NCBI GenBank assembly: GCA_950295325.1
Contig: OX485803.1
Span: forward strand, 52,033,554 to 52,097,553
Reading direction: 5' to 3'
DNA: 64,000 nt
Source of the DNA: Polytrichum commune
Lineage: Eukaryota > Streptophyta > Polytrichopsida > Polytrichales > Polytrichaceae
Shown one piece after another: positions 1 to 12,771 of this stretch. The notes below the pieces were generated by a model. That model saw only the letters and a list, made by a program, of their open reading frames with translations, had not been told where the DNA came from and did not search any database. The translations under genes and the position numbers were made by a program. Positions within the stretch are counted from its first letter, which is position 1; each line of letters begins with the position of its first letter.

Positions 1-1111
1 TATAATGTATGTGACTTACCATTTGAAAGGGTCTATTATCATTCTAAAATGAAACTTATATTTGTGTGCTATTTTTAGTTTTAAAATTTTAAAATACTTA
101 GTTAATGCCTTCTAATTTGACAAAAACTCATACATATTTAAACTTACTAAGTGTAATTGAATGTAACAAATCATAATTAATTCAAGTAAGCACATTTTAG
201 ATATAGTTAGGCTTAATTTCCTTGGTAAGCATAAAATTTTAATCAGTTATATTTAATTTGGCTCGACACACACAATTACATTTATTCAGCTTAATGAGTT
301 CGGATATGTATGAATACTTGTAAAAGCAAAAGGCAGTAACTAAAATATCATAAAATAAATACCTAAAAATAGAACAAAATATGAGTTTCATTTTCAAATG
401 ACAAGTAGACTCTTTCAAATGGTAAGTCACAAACATTATACACTCAATGCTAATGAGGAATTTTGTAATATCATTTATTTTCAAGTTCATTACATGGTTT
501 ATTGACATTCATTTGTATGCTTTTGGTTTCAACTTTGGAAATGAAATCCCAATCAGTCATTTATTTACTAAGGGGAAGTGAACATATATATATATATATA
601 TAATTTTGGGCCTTCAAGGCAAAGTGCACTCAACATGGGATTTGTGGACAAGCAACCTTCAAGATTGCAAGGGCGATTAGTATTGGGAATCGGGCGGGGC
701 ATGCTACAATTGTCAGGTGGGATCAAAAAAATGAAAAATGGCAAGACTTCCTAGGGAGTACGATCACGGGCTTTGGCCCTGCCACCCCTTCCCCCATGAT
801 GGGGTCATGGCTCAGCTGGCCGGGGCCCGCCCAAATGGCATGAGCTCTAGCCCCAACCCTCTTCGAGTTGAGCCCCCACCATTAATATTGAGGCTAAGGG
901 GGTCTAGTAAAAACACAACAACATAGGTTTATGGTTAACTTATCACAAGTGGGTTCCTCTAGACTAACTTGGGCGTTTGATGTTAATTTTGAGGTTAAGT
1001 AATCCTATTAGAAAATATATATATATATATATATGTTATTTTGTAGTGATTTGCGTTCTCACCTTGGATTATAGTGGTTAGGACCTTGCCAACCCTTCTC
1101 TTCTCTTCTCA
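1..1111. other. No gene seen
   Basis: AT-rich sequence with an AT microsatellite (about 583-602). A GC-richer patch at 655-900 holds only short open frames with no recognisable domain. Confidence 0.6.
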
Positions 1112-2046
1112 GGGCCGGTTTATACTATGGACCATGAAGTCGGACCATGGAAGAGGGTTTTTTTCAATAGTCCGAGTTCATGGTCCAACTTCCATGGTCC
1201 GGCTTCTTAAAAAATCAGTGTTGAAAGTCTTGGGCTCCTCAATAGGGGTAAACTGGATGTGGACCAAGAAGAAATGACCATGCACTAGAAAGTGAATGTG
1301 CTGATTTAAAAAAAACCAATTATGTGCAGAAAAATAATTTCTGTAAAAAAAAATCAAGTTTTCTCATTCTCTTGTCTTCTCTTAGGCTTTACTTGTCTTC
1401 ACTTGTTGTTAAATATGTTGAAGATGTGGCTTGCAAATCTTCTCACAATAATTTTTACAAAAAAAAATGAGCGATTTAATTTGTACATGTTCAATGTAAT
1501 TTACATGTGACATGTACCTTGTGATGTTAATTTAGCATTATTTGCAACCCACTTCACCATGTGCACTCAAATTCTTGAGTTCTAGATGTCCCACATTGTT
1601 TGATGAAACATGTGGGAGCAAGTTTAAGGGGTAGGGCATGAAAGAAATGATATGTCTCATGGGCTATGATATGATCTAGGCACATAGAGGGCATACTTGC
1701 TTCTCAAGATTCTTCACATCAAATAGATGTTGAAATGTGTGCCTTGTGAGCCTTACCTAGTGGGAAGAGTTGTATATTAAGCCCCCAAAAAAATTCATTA
1801 AAAAAGCATTATAACGGCATTTCTTTGCCATGGGCCCTTGCTTTTTCCTACCATACCACCTCTCTTGCCTCTCTCACCACAAAACCCGTTGGACCATGTT
1901 AGTGTATTAATAAGCCTTAAAATATATCTTTTGGGGACCTCAAGTCCATGATCACTCTACCATTTTTTCCTTGATATAAACCGAAGTGGTCCCGAGATGA
2001 TTCAACAACCAATCAACACTTCATGGTCGATAGTATAAACCGGCCC
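1112..2046. mobile_element. Terminal-inverted-repeat element (non-autonomous)
   Basis: Begins GGGCCGGTTTATACTATGGA and ends in an imperfect reverse complement (about 27 of the outer 30 bases pair). Flanking trinucleotides are TCA and TCG, so the target duplication is imperfect. GGG-starting ends suggest a PIF/Harbinger-type MITE. No transposase is visible. Confidence 0.65.
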
Positions 2047-2262
2047 TCGTTGGTGTTAGTTATCTTGGTTTTGCAATCAATGCAAGTTAAGAAAACCACT
2101 TTCAAATTCATATTTGGTTCATAGCATGCTCTTTGCATGGATAAGAGGTGCACTTTGTCACAAATTTGAGTTTCATTGTCACAAAATAATAACAACATGG
2201 TATAGTCTACGTTACATTGACAATAGTATCTCACATCGCAATAGTGTGCATTTGCAATTATC

Positions 2263-2342
2263 ACTCCATGTACATACTTAGTATATTAAACATATGACAA
2301 CACTCCATGTACATACTTAGTATATTGAACATATGACAACAC
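2263..2342. repeat. Two-copy tandem repeat, about 39-bp unit
   Basis: CACTCCATGTACATACTTAG plus TATATTRAACATATGACAA occurs twice in direct succession with one clear substitution. Confidence 0.85.
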
Positions 2343-2662
2343 TTGAATCCACATGCTAATAATACTAGAAGTGTGCTATTGTCATTATATTGTACATTGC
2401 ATCTGCTCATGATTATACCGAGATGATATAACTTGAATTTTGTGTTGATGCGAAAGTTAGTTGCAACAGCCCCGGGTAGCCTTTTGGCTTTGTTTGCTCA
2501 TACCCAAAAGCTAGGCAGTGAACTCACTTTGGTTGCTCGGGGTTTCATTGTCGAGTGCCATTTGATTCCTAGTAGTGAATTGTCATGCTTTGCAAGCGCA
2601 TTGAGTCACAAAGACGTCAATATCTCCTTTGTGAGTGACGCACCTTTTGGTTATTTTTAAAA

Positions 2663-3075
2663 TCATGCCTTCAAATCCCCGCCCTCGCATAATGCCTTCA
2701 AATCCCCACCCTCACTTAATGCCTTCAAATCCCCACCCTCGCTTAATGCCTTTGAATCCCCACCCTCGCTTAATGCCTTCGAATCAATCCCCACCTTCGC
2801 TTAATGCCTTTGAATCCCCACCCTCGCTTAATGCCTTCGAATCAATCCCCACCTTCGCTTAATGCCTTCAAATCAATCCTCACCGTCGCTTAATGCCTTC
2901 GAATCAATCCCCACCGTCGCTTAATGCCTTCAAATCAATCCCCACCGTCGCTTAATGCCTTCAAATCAATCCCCATCGTCACTTAATGCCTTCGAATCAA
3001 TCCCCGCCCTCGCTTAATGCCTTCGAATCAATCCCCGCCCTCACTTAATGCCTTCGAATCCCCATCCTTATAAGT
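2663..3075. repeat. Minisatellite, 27-bp and 31-bp units
   Basis: About 14 units of AATGCCTTCGAATCCCCACC plus a CTCGCTT-like tail. Later units carry an extra CAAT (GAATCAATCCCC), which makes them 31 bp. An apparent open frame at 2635-2862 is only this array read through. Confidence 0.93.
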
Positions 3076-3558
3076 GAAGGGCACCATGTCGGCTATATTT
3101 AGAATAATAGTAGTCCATGGAATGCCTCCGAATCTTTACACGTGCGTACTAAATCAAACATGTGGGACACAATTTTTATTTATTTTAGAAGTCTTAAATC
3201 AATGCTTTTGTCTTGTGTGTTTGTACTAATGGATAAAACCTTCAAACAATGCATCATAAACCCATGCAAATGCTCCGCATCGCGGAATTTTCTTCCCTCG
3301 TTATTCTCTTTTGTTTTTCTTTTCATGAACTTGGGCCGAACCTGTCCACTTGCAAAACTCTACATTTGCGCAATTCGTCATCAATTAACTAAGACAAGTC
3401 GGTTCTCCTCATGAATATTGGTGGATTTTTTTACAAAAAAAACGGCATCCACTTGGTTAGAGCATAAGATATATATATATATATAATCATATTTGTCGGT
3501 TCTAAGATTAAATATCTCCACATTATTTAAGCATTTTTTAGTTCCCAAGTATTATATG

Positions 3559-3914
3559 GCCCCGGGCTAGATCACATCTTCATTCAGCTGGGCCCCGCCC
3601 CTCCCACGTCTCCTTCATTGTCCAGTCTTCCTGCCCTCACCTGCGTGGGAACTCCTCCTCGTTGGGAACCAATGTGACAATACCCGGTCAAAATTACAAA
3701 TATTCAAGTTGACATCCCTTTCATTATTCCCAAGTTCATTGATGGAGTTCCTTCACATGTCAAAGGAGCTTAATGGCTTAAGTGACCATGTATTGTCACA
3801 TTGATTCCCAACGAGGAAGAGTTCCCATGCATGTGCTGGCAGGAAGACTGGGTAGTGAAAGAGGCGTGGGAGGGGCGGGGCCTAGCCGAATGAAGATGTG
3901 ATCTAGCTTGAGGC
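3559..3914. mobile_element. Foldback MITE, Mutator-like, with 9-bp target duplication
   Basis: Two inverted arms of about 140 bp (3559-3700 and 3775-3914) pair along most of their length. The outer part reads GCTAGATCACATCTTCATTC in the left arm and as its reverse complement in the right arm. The 9-bp sequence TATTATATG flanks both ends (3550-3558 and 3915-3923). A 9-bp duplication with long terminal inverted repeats is characteristic of Mutator-like elements. No coding capacity. Confidence 0.88.
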
Positions 3915-4799
3915 TATTATATGCAACTAGATTTTGAATTCATGATAACTTACATTATTATAGAAATAATTATGTGTTTATGTTATTGAGGCCATTGCAC
4001 TACATTACTCCAAGGAATTAGTCTTTTCGACATCATTTTGATTTACTTCTAGTTTTATGAGCCTTTTTGGTTTCTTGGACTTTAATTTTTTTTTTCATAG
4101 ATGTCGTTACTAATAGTAATATGTGGATGCTTCAATATAGTGAAAGTTTTGAATTGAAAATATCAAAGCTTAGTTAATCAATTTCTTTTGAGATATGCTC
4201 TTTGTAATATTATTTTAGCTACAAGCAACTACAAGACACATTTCATACCTATCACTGAGGATCACTATAAGTCTAACATACGGAGGTAATTTTGCTTAAT
4301 GTAACTTTTTTTTAACTCATTTGTCATTGCTCAGAACAAGGAATATGGAATCAATATAATTGTTGTGGGTTTAAAAATATAATATATTATAACAACAATA
4401 CAATACTATACATATTATTTTAGATCGTTTCATTTTTGTATTAAAATTTTAATGTTAGAGCCACCCTCATTTTCAACCTTCACATAAATTACATCAAGAC
4501 ATGGTATTTGCTAAATGTGCTTAATAGGGGGGAAGTAGTTCTTTACTTCTATTCCTATGTCCCGTGGACATAGGTCTAGGGGTGGAACGAACAAACACTT
4601 CATTCACATCGGTCCCCTACTGGAGACCGAAGTTTCTCCTCCTCCTGCTTAATAGGTGTGATCAATGTAGTTTGAGAATCTCCTCCATGTGGGTTGAATT
4701 CGAGAATTTGGGTGAATAACAATTGTTGCGGCTTTAAAATCTTAATCTATCTACCCTCTATACCACTATAAAACATCTATAATGTTATTAAACCTCAAC

Positions 4800-5115
4800 A
4801 TCAAGTTTCCGAGTGGGAGTTAGGCACCTCCCTCTAGAAGATCTTTGTGTTGAAGTTAGACAATTCCAATTCGGAGATATGAATTGGAGTTAGACAACTT
4901 CAAGTAGATGGATATTATTTATCGGAGCTAGACAACTCTCATTAAATAAATCTAGTTGAAATTAGATTGTTCCAACTGAAAGAATGAATGAATCAATCAA
5001 GTTGGAGTCAAACAGTTCCAACTAGAAGAATGGATGACTGGATGGAGTTGGAATTAGGTAATACCAATTTGAAGAATGGATGAATACATCAAGTGATAAT
5101 TAGACAATTCTAGTT
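4800..5115. repeat. Degenerate tandem repeat (about 45 bp)
   Basis: Around seven units built from GGAGTTAGACAACTCCAA and AGAAGAATGGATGAAT-like words. Strongly diverged. Confidence 0.6.
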
Positions 5116-5975
5116 AGAGGAATATGATTGAGCCAAAAGATTAGAGAAGATCAAACGGTGAAATGATCTATGTATATGGATAAGAAGGCTCCAATCTAAA
5201 TTTAGCAAGAATGGAAATTTCTTAAAGAGTTTCTAAGATACTATGGATAAAGATGGATAAGACTAGGAGTGCCTTTGGGGTATAAGAGTGAGCTTGGGGG
5301 AGGAGAGAGAATCATCTTATGTCTCTCCTATGGTCAGGTAGTTTGAGCTCATAGCAATCACAATATTGAGATCAAGTTGTAGATATTTTTGTAATGTACA
5401 ATGTTTAAAAGTTCTCAATATTGGTGTCTCAGGTGCATTCATGCTTTTTGTGTTATTCTTGAGTAAAAAAGGAATGTGACAGCCCAACCTTCGTTTATCA
5501 ATAATTCAAGCTAATTTGAGAACCTCCTATCATAAGTATAGTAGTTATTTTGTTGATGTGGTTGTTATACGGATGAATAAACAAAGCTATGAGTCTATAA
5601 TTTGTATGAGTAAAGAGGCCACCTAATTGGGAAGGCAAACTCTTTGCAAATATCATTGTACATCATTTTCAACATTTTCATGTCTATAACATATGTAAAC
5701 TCTTGTTAAATCTATACATGAACCATTTGTATCAACTAAGATTGGGTATGAAGTAAATCTACACTCATGCACGAGTTTTGAACATAAGGAAATCTTTATA
5801 CATCTACACCATTTATGGTAGTGTCACATGCAACATAGTGCGATTTACCTTATTGTGGGGTGTATCCTAGGTTACACTAATGATCAGAAGCTTCATTATT
5901 AATGTCACCTCATGACATTGGTGTTCAAGTGCACTTGCTAATATCTTGGTATGAGTAAATTCAATACACCATTAA

Positions 5976-6160
5976 TGGTATTTAGTCACTTACTATGTAC
6001 ACTTGTGCAACGCTATAACTGTTTACTATAGATCTCATTTTCTTAGCAAAGGTCAATTGATTTTAGATATTATAGACAAATTAGCATTACTCATTCAACA
6101 TCAACAATAAAAACTCTCAATATTGTGTAACTTCGAATAGTAAGTGACACTAAATACCAT
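5976..6160. mobile_element. MITE family B copy
   Basis: Left end GGTATTTAGTCACTTACTAT; right end ATAGTAAGTGACACTAAATACC, its imperfect reverse complement. Shares GCAACGCTATAA near the left end with the copy at 60339. Confidence 0.8.
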
Positions 6161-7204
6161 AATTGGTGCAGAGTTATGAGGCGTATGCTTATGTTTTACA
6201 ATTTGATCAAAACTGTACACAAATGACACTTGCCATTGGTATGCTCAAGCTTATCTTTCTCTCGCGTATTAAAATGTAAACACATGACACTTGCTATTAG
6301 TATGCTCAATAAGATCTTCCCCTTGCATACTTGAATACAAAACTATCACCTCAAGTATCTAAATGTGCTACGTTAAATGTCATAATGTAAATATCTTTTC
6401 ACTTCAAAGACTTACTTATGTTAATGAATAGTGGCATGTTGATAATCAGTGTATGTGACACTTTGAAACCTTTAGAGTGATATTAAATATTGTAAACACA
6501 TCCATAATTGTCTTTTTGATCGAATTGCTTCTCAAATTTTATGTATAGTTGTGATTGCGACCATTTCAAAATCTATATTCCAATGAGGTCTTCCAATGAA
6601 GGTGATTGAAGTTGCCTGAACAAAATTTTAAGTCGAATCCTGGCTGTAAATTAGAGCTCAAATATTCTTATGTTTTGTATGCTGGTCACCTTAAACATGA
6701 TTAGCATTACATCTTTAGACAATAGACATGATGACGATGCATTAAGTTTTTAATATTCAGGTCATTGTATCTTGTTATAAGGTAAGTGGGCCTAATTCGG
6801 TCACTGGTCTTGAACGGACACTTGTATCAAGTGTTGAATGATTATGTGTGGATCTAAGAACGGTCACCAAAAGACATATGTTCAAAAGAGATTGGACCAC
6901 TTGCTCATAATTTTTTTATCATTCTAGGCTCAATATTCAACGTTACTGGAGATGCTATATGATCATATTAATAAGATTTTCATATGAGGAAAAAAGACTA
7001 CGGACATGATGTTGATTTGCTAATCATCTTGCATTAATTGCATATTTCACATTCCACAAGAAATGGCCTTAGAGCTAAACAAAAAATGCCCGTTCAAAGC
7101 CCACCTATCTCACATAGAGAGATCACATAGAGCATACAATATGGCAATTAGGGTTCTCAAGTATGGATGTGTTAATTGGTTACTTTTTCAAATCAGACAA
7201 GCCT

Positions 7205-7790
7205 ATATTTCATTGTTGTGTGGTTAGGTGAGGATCAAAGTACAAACAACATATCAAATACACACGTTGAAACAAAAGTGGACGATGTTTTCAAATTTTA
7301 CTAACTACCCACTAAAAAGTGAAAGTGATCGAGAGGATGTATGTATTCAGTGAAGAAATCAACAAACATGCAATTCTAATAAACATAACTAAATTAGGGG
7401 ATGTCCAATTTCGGCTGATGCTTCATCATAATTATCTCAAAGGATAATACATTATGCCACATTTGCTCTACAATGCATTTTTGAACGAAGCAAACTTTGT
7501 GTTGCAACGTCCCATGTATAACCTCATTAGAAATAAGTTCCCATCACTATTTGAGAATGTAGTACTAGGAAGCCTCACATCTTTCTTCCAATTGGACCAT
7601 CAAGTTGACATTAGCCTATATCTCACAGAGGCCACTGCACACCACCACTCTAGGGGAGTAGACGGTTTGAAACCACCATGATGTACTCTCAGTCCCACTA
7701 GCCTTTTGGCTTCCTGGACTTTAAAGCCCCTCCCGTTGCATTTCATTTCAATGCCACACAAGTTCCGTTGTGTAAATCTAGTTGGTAGAA
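7205..7790. repeat. Dispersed repeat, family D
   Basis: Related copies at about 6860-6960, 9050-9310 and 33870-34170 share, in order, CACATGTTTAAAAGAG-TTGGAC, TCTTCAAATTYTATTAA, a short spacer, TGATGCTTCATCATA and GCAACACAAG...TAGAAGTT. Old, non-coding in all copies; class unknown. Confidence 0.55.
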
Positions 7791-8459
7791 GTTTGGAGGA
7801 CATGATAAAAGGACACCCGCCCGCATCCATCCCCTAAACTTAGAGCAAGTGAGGGTTGTTGGAAAGCTAGATTGTCTCCATGAGGCAATGGATCGTGGGA
7901 CAAAATTTCGGTAGCGACATTAGGTTGCAATGTACAGGTGGCGGCCTGTGGTTGGTCGCATCTATGGGCTTGTAAAGGCTGGGTTTATCTGCACGGAAGC
8001 CCCCCCTTGTGGTAGCTTGTCCCTCAAGTACCATCCCTAGCATCTCCCGCATGTTGCTTCATCATTTCCATCAAATGGCCCTACCTCAATGCGCCAAAAC
8101 ACCACACCTTGAATGCGCCCTTGTAACTCTTAAATGGGCTTTGCTTTCGTAACAAACACCTAGTGATGGGTAATAGTAGTAAAAGCACGGCTCCTCTAGA
8201 TTGGTATCCCATTCGTCCAAGTTTAACATCACTAAACGAATATGGGGTCTTTTGATTCCGATTCGTGAATTAATCTCGTTGAATATACTATTCCACCCCA
8301 TGGATATGATCTGCAACAATAACCAAGGCTATTATACTCCAATCCTCACAGTTCATCCTCCTCCTTAGTGGGTGTTATGAACATTCAGTCCCATAAAACC
8401 TTATGCACCCCCACTAACTCATTGAGCTTGAGTTTTCTCAGTTTCATCCAACATCCATG

Positions 8460-8685
8460 ATTTTTTTGGGGGGGAGGGGGGGGTTTCAAAGTTGGACCCA
8501 AGCTTTTGATGAATAGTCTATTTCAAATCACCTACTCTCTCACTAGAAACAAACCAACAATTGTGTCGAAAGCTACACCCTACTAACGTGGTCCACAACG
8601 CTTGCCTAGGCGTTGAAAGTGCAATGACCCGATCTCAATTTCGTTTGGGAGCGGAGCTCTTGGTTACATTGGCAATCGAGGAGTG
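8460..8685. repeat. Dispersed repeat, family E
   Basis: Contains CACAACGCTTGCCTAGGCGT, then TGAAAGTGCAATGACCCGATCTC. Related sequence recurs at 32125-32190 and 32800-32960. Includes a G-run near 8467-8484. Confidence 0.5.
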
Positions 8686-9049
8686 ACTTGCAAGCCCACG
8701 GGACTTTGCAACAAAAATCGCTTTCATCCCCTTTTAAGTTTGAAGAAGCCTCAAAAGCTAATGGTAGCAAGAACATTTTCTTGGGACTTGTTGGGTATGT
8801 TTTTAGGCTTGAATCATCCTCAAGTTTTCAGAATGGACACATGATAAACTACGAATTTGCATGTATGTAAATATATATTAAGAAATTTGGTGCAGTTAAC
8901 ATCAAGACAATGCAAAGTGGCTGCTACACTTTCTTCATGTGTTGGTTGAGGGGCTAGTCCAAACATGGTTTAGGCCCATGACGTTCTCCATGGTCGAGAA
9001 GGTCACTTGTAATTGAAGATGGACAAAAATGACATGTTATGTATTGACA

Positions 9050-9330
9050 GTTTCTAGTAGCCAACACCAAACAACCACATGTTTAAAAGAGTTTGGACTA
9101 GTATGTCTTCAAATTCTATTAACTCCTCCATACTCAATAGTGAACATAATTGGGAGGGACATGTACATTTAGTTCAGGAATCACCAAATGTGCACTTCTG
9201 ATAACTAAAACCCTAAATCAATTGGAGTTCCACTTTTCAACCCGATTTTTGTTGATGCTTTATTATAGATTTGTGCTAATGCAACACAAGGGTTCGTCGT
9301 CTAAATCTCACCGGTAGAAGTTGGAAAAGA
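9050..9330. repeat. Dispersed repeat, family D
   Basis: Second clear copy, with CACATGTTTAAAAGAGTTTG, TTGATGCTTTATTATAG and GCAACACAAGGGTTCG in the same order as 7205-7790. Confidence 0.55.
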
Positions 9331-12300
9331 TGAAAAATGGACGACCAAAAAACCACACCCACGTACCCTTATGTACAAGCATTGTAAGGCTTGAGATGGA
9401 ACTCCAAACCTTCACAAGTATTACGAGGTTGGTGTTTTAGACATGAAAAAAAAGGGACATGTTCATGTTCCTATGTACATGGATGCATACAAGAGGTTGT
9501 GGAAGCTTATATTTCACTCCCAAGTCAAGTACCACTTGGATGGCTAATGAGCTGTCTCCCCAAAAAGCAAATGTCCAAAGTACTAAAACCATTGGTCCAC
9601 GCACACACGAGAGGAATAAGCCCCTTTGCACGAGAGGCCTTTTGGGGTACAAGGACATAAGCCAAGCATCACTTTTAATGAGCTTAAGCACAAAAAGAAA
9701 GCGAAGGGGGGGGGGGGGGAAGTTGATCATCCACGAGTATTTTGTAGTTTAAGCAACCACATGACTCCTTGCTTGGACAAACCCATGGCAACATCCGTAT
9801 GCCGACATCACTCACCCCTTTTGCGGTGGCCAATCCACCCTCAACCCAAAACAAAAACACCTAAAAGCCCTACATCTTACGGTTTGGGATTCGTGGCGTC
9901 TAGATAAATCAATCCATCGTGGATGCAGGGGATATAGTTCGTTTGAAAAAGAAAAAAAAGGAAAAAAAAGAAAAAAAACTTGCTATAAGTTTGGATCCAT
10001 TCATTCTATTGGACTTTGATTGAATGATTCATAATTTCAAATGTCGTTTTCGAGGTCAAGTACATAACATTACTCAACTTAGCCATGGTGATTTGTGGGC
10101 CATGGCTAAGTTGAGTAGTGTAATGTAAGTTATGTGATAAAATCTAATTGTATAATCGATCATTGCAATTTGCCTAATAATGGATGAGTTTGCCCAAAAA
10201 CCTCGAAGCTATAGCCTACATATTAGGGTATACATCACACAATTTTTACATGGTTTCTTTGGCCCAACCCATGATTTGAATGTTAACCGGACTTCGATTC
10301 ATCCACTAGTTGAGTTCAGTCAAGTGTCTTTGTTTGTCATGAATGAAAATCTCCATTATTTTATGGATGTAGTGAACATTGTGTGCTCCACATAGACAAA
10401 GGATTCATTGTGCAATGATAATATGCCATAGTATTATATCATGATCATCAATAGGTGGACAAGTTTAATGGCAATGGGCATTATTATTTTTAATTTATTA
10501 TTATTATTGTTGTTGTTGTTGTTGTTGTTGTCGAAGGGGGGGGGGGGGAGTAATGAACAATCACATATGTACGCAATCAATGGCTTTGTAGCTAGAAGAT
10601 ATAATTGTGTATTTGTATTCTAATGTGAGTTCCATTTCACTCATACTTGAATGCATGTGGGTTGTATTGGACCTCCACCCATACCAGTCTTGAGTGATCA
10701 CCGAAATACATAGTGTCACATTTTCTTGAAGATACATGACACATTGGTGTATATTTTCACCATTTCGAGTTTGCAAAGATATGTAATTGTTTACTACAAT
10801 ATAATATTCTAACATGCATATTGACTTCACAAAGTGGGTTGGGGAGTTGGGACAATTGTGATTTAATATCCAATGCACATGTTGTTGAAATGCACCATAA
10901 GGTAACATGTACATTATATGTTATAATGGAAGTCGTCCAAGCACAATGCACTGTGGTCTAAAACATGAACACAACATATTTTTTATGTCATAAACCCACT
11001 TTCCGATGCAAAGGCTTGTTCTTTAGTTTTGTAGCCAATAGGAACGACATGCACATGTGGGGAAGCAAAATAGAATTGACAAAGTGAGTTAGGTTTGAAG
11101 ATCCAAAAGATTGTTGCTACCGACATTTTGGGACCAAAACCCGAGGGTTCCGTGTACTTAGAAGAAACAAAACATTGGCAATCTCATCTAGTCCCAAACC
11201 TTTTGGACGAAGATAGGTAACCGTGTTGTGTCGGCACTTGGGTTCTTGTGCCAATGTCTAATCCTTCACAATACGGATTGCAACCACCCACTTAGATATC
11301 ATGAACATAAATAACATGGATACTTTATAAGCATACACAACATGGGAACATGATAAACTTTTGAAGGGGAAATCATCATCTCAAAGAAGTAAAATGTTGA
11401 AATAATATCATAAAGTTTTAATTACGTTCATGATAATTGCATTTTTCTAATTGAAGCATACAATTATCGAGATTGGCATATTTGGAATAAAATTATATAA
11501 ATGATATCTAGATTCAATCACATTCCAAGTATATTCCAATGCAAGTGTCACATATTACTGTGCTTTCATTTGCTCTTTTTGGTAAGTTATGCTAATTGTA
11601 GTTTCAATCTTAGAGATCAAGTCACTTCTAATTATCATCCTTGCTTGACGCTTACACAAACTCTCACGTAGATCATAAAAATGATATGGGTGCGTTCAGG
11701 TGTTAAAGCTGAGTATATGTCGACCTCTAAAAACACAGGGGTTTGAGCTTGAACCAAAAGATGTATTATAAAAATGGATTAGTTGATAATATTTGAGTTC
11801 GGTATCTCAATGTTGAAGCTCGTAAGACTATTTAAGTTGATATGTCTGAATAAGCTCTTCCCTATAAAGAAATCATGGTGAATACATGATATCTCATGAT
11901 AAATTCATGATACCCTATCAATGTTAACCTATGACTTTAGGTCATGATAAAGGGGTTGCGCTCATTGTCATGCATGGCTAGCGTTGGGAGCCAAGATCGA
12001 GTTACCTTCTAGAACAAGATAGGACCAGCCCACCGCTAACAACATTGATTAATGTATTAGTGCCTAAGTTATGGAGGCCTCCTAGTACGTCTTCGTGTGT
12101 TATAACGTGATTAGGTGGCCTTGTGTGGGACACGCCGGGCGCCTAAACCGACCCACGAGATGAAGACGCGTCGGTGGTACCTACTAACTTAGCTTCACAT
12201 ACGATTCTATTGGGTTGGACCGACTAATCTTTTGGAACTCGATCATGGTGGTGCCTGACTTGTGGGCTTCATTGTAATCATAAATCAGGTAATAAGTATG

Positions 12301-12763
12301 TAACGGGCTTTGGAGTAGCGGCGCGGACACAAAAACAAACAAACAAACAAACAAATGAAAAAAGAATTGTGAGATTGGAAACTCCGCCCTTCCCTCCGAA
12401 TCCTTTGCGAGATCGACGTGGCCAAAATGGGTGGGCGGGTGGGCTAATCATGCTCTTTGGCTTCCAAACGAGTACTTGATTGCCACTTATATGGGAGCGC
12501 CATACTTAAGATGGGAGCAAGGACAACCTTGGCTCATGCTATTCACAAGGTGTTCAAGCAATTGTGACTCAAATGATCTCCTCCTCAACACCCAATTACA
12601 CACCCAAAACGCATTGTAAGAAAGACCTTGACCTTGTCGACAACTTCCTCTTTACTGGTGCCTGGAAAAGAGTTCCCACACGGGATTCAAGTGGGTCTCA
12701 ACCAATGTGAAAATGACACGTGGCGAAGAGGAGGAGGGGAATGAGCGGCTTCTTTTCCGTCGC
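9331..12763. other. No gene seen
   Basis: Open frames at 9391-9907 on both strands overlap each other and show no domain. Homopolymer G runs are near 9707-9719 and 10537-10548, and (ACAA)n near 12333-12355. Confidence 0.6.
10061..10136. mobile_element. Small foldback MITE, family C
   Basis: Hairpin with outer sequence CATAACATTACTCAACTTAG and TAGCCATGG near the loop, mirrored on the right with a 5-bp insertion. About 76 bp in all. Confidence 0.8.
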
Positions 12764-12771
12764 CCTCTACG

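Larger units (their letters stand above)
3924..7204. other. No gene seen; degraded repeats
   Basis: Apart from the tandem repeat at 4800-5115 and the MITE at 5976-6160, the sequence is AT-rich with stops in all frames. A short palindrome (CCTATGTCCCGTGGACATAGG-like) lies near 4554-4575. Confidence 0.6.

Noticed and set aside
2635-2862. Open frame with repeated NPHP residues
   Set aside because: Entirely the minisatellite read in one frame, with no start context or conserved domain.
9391-9907. Cluster of overlapping open frames on both strands
   Set aside because: Overlap in all frames, no recognisable domain, ends in a homopolymer G run; chance frames in transposon-derived DNA.
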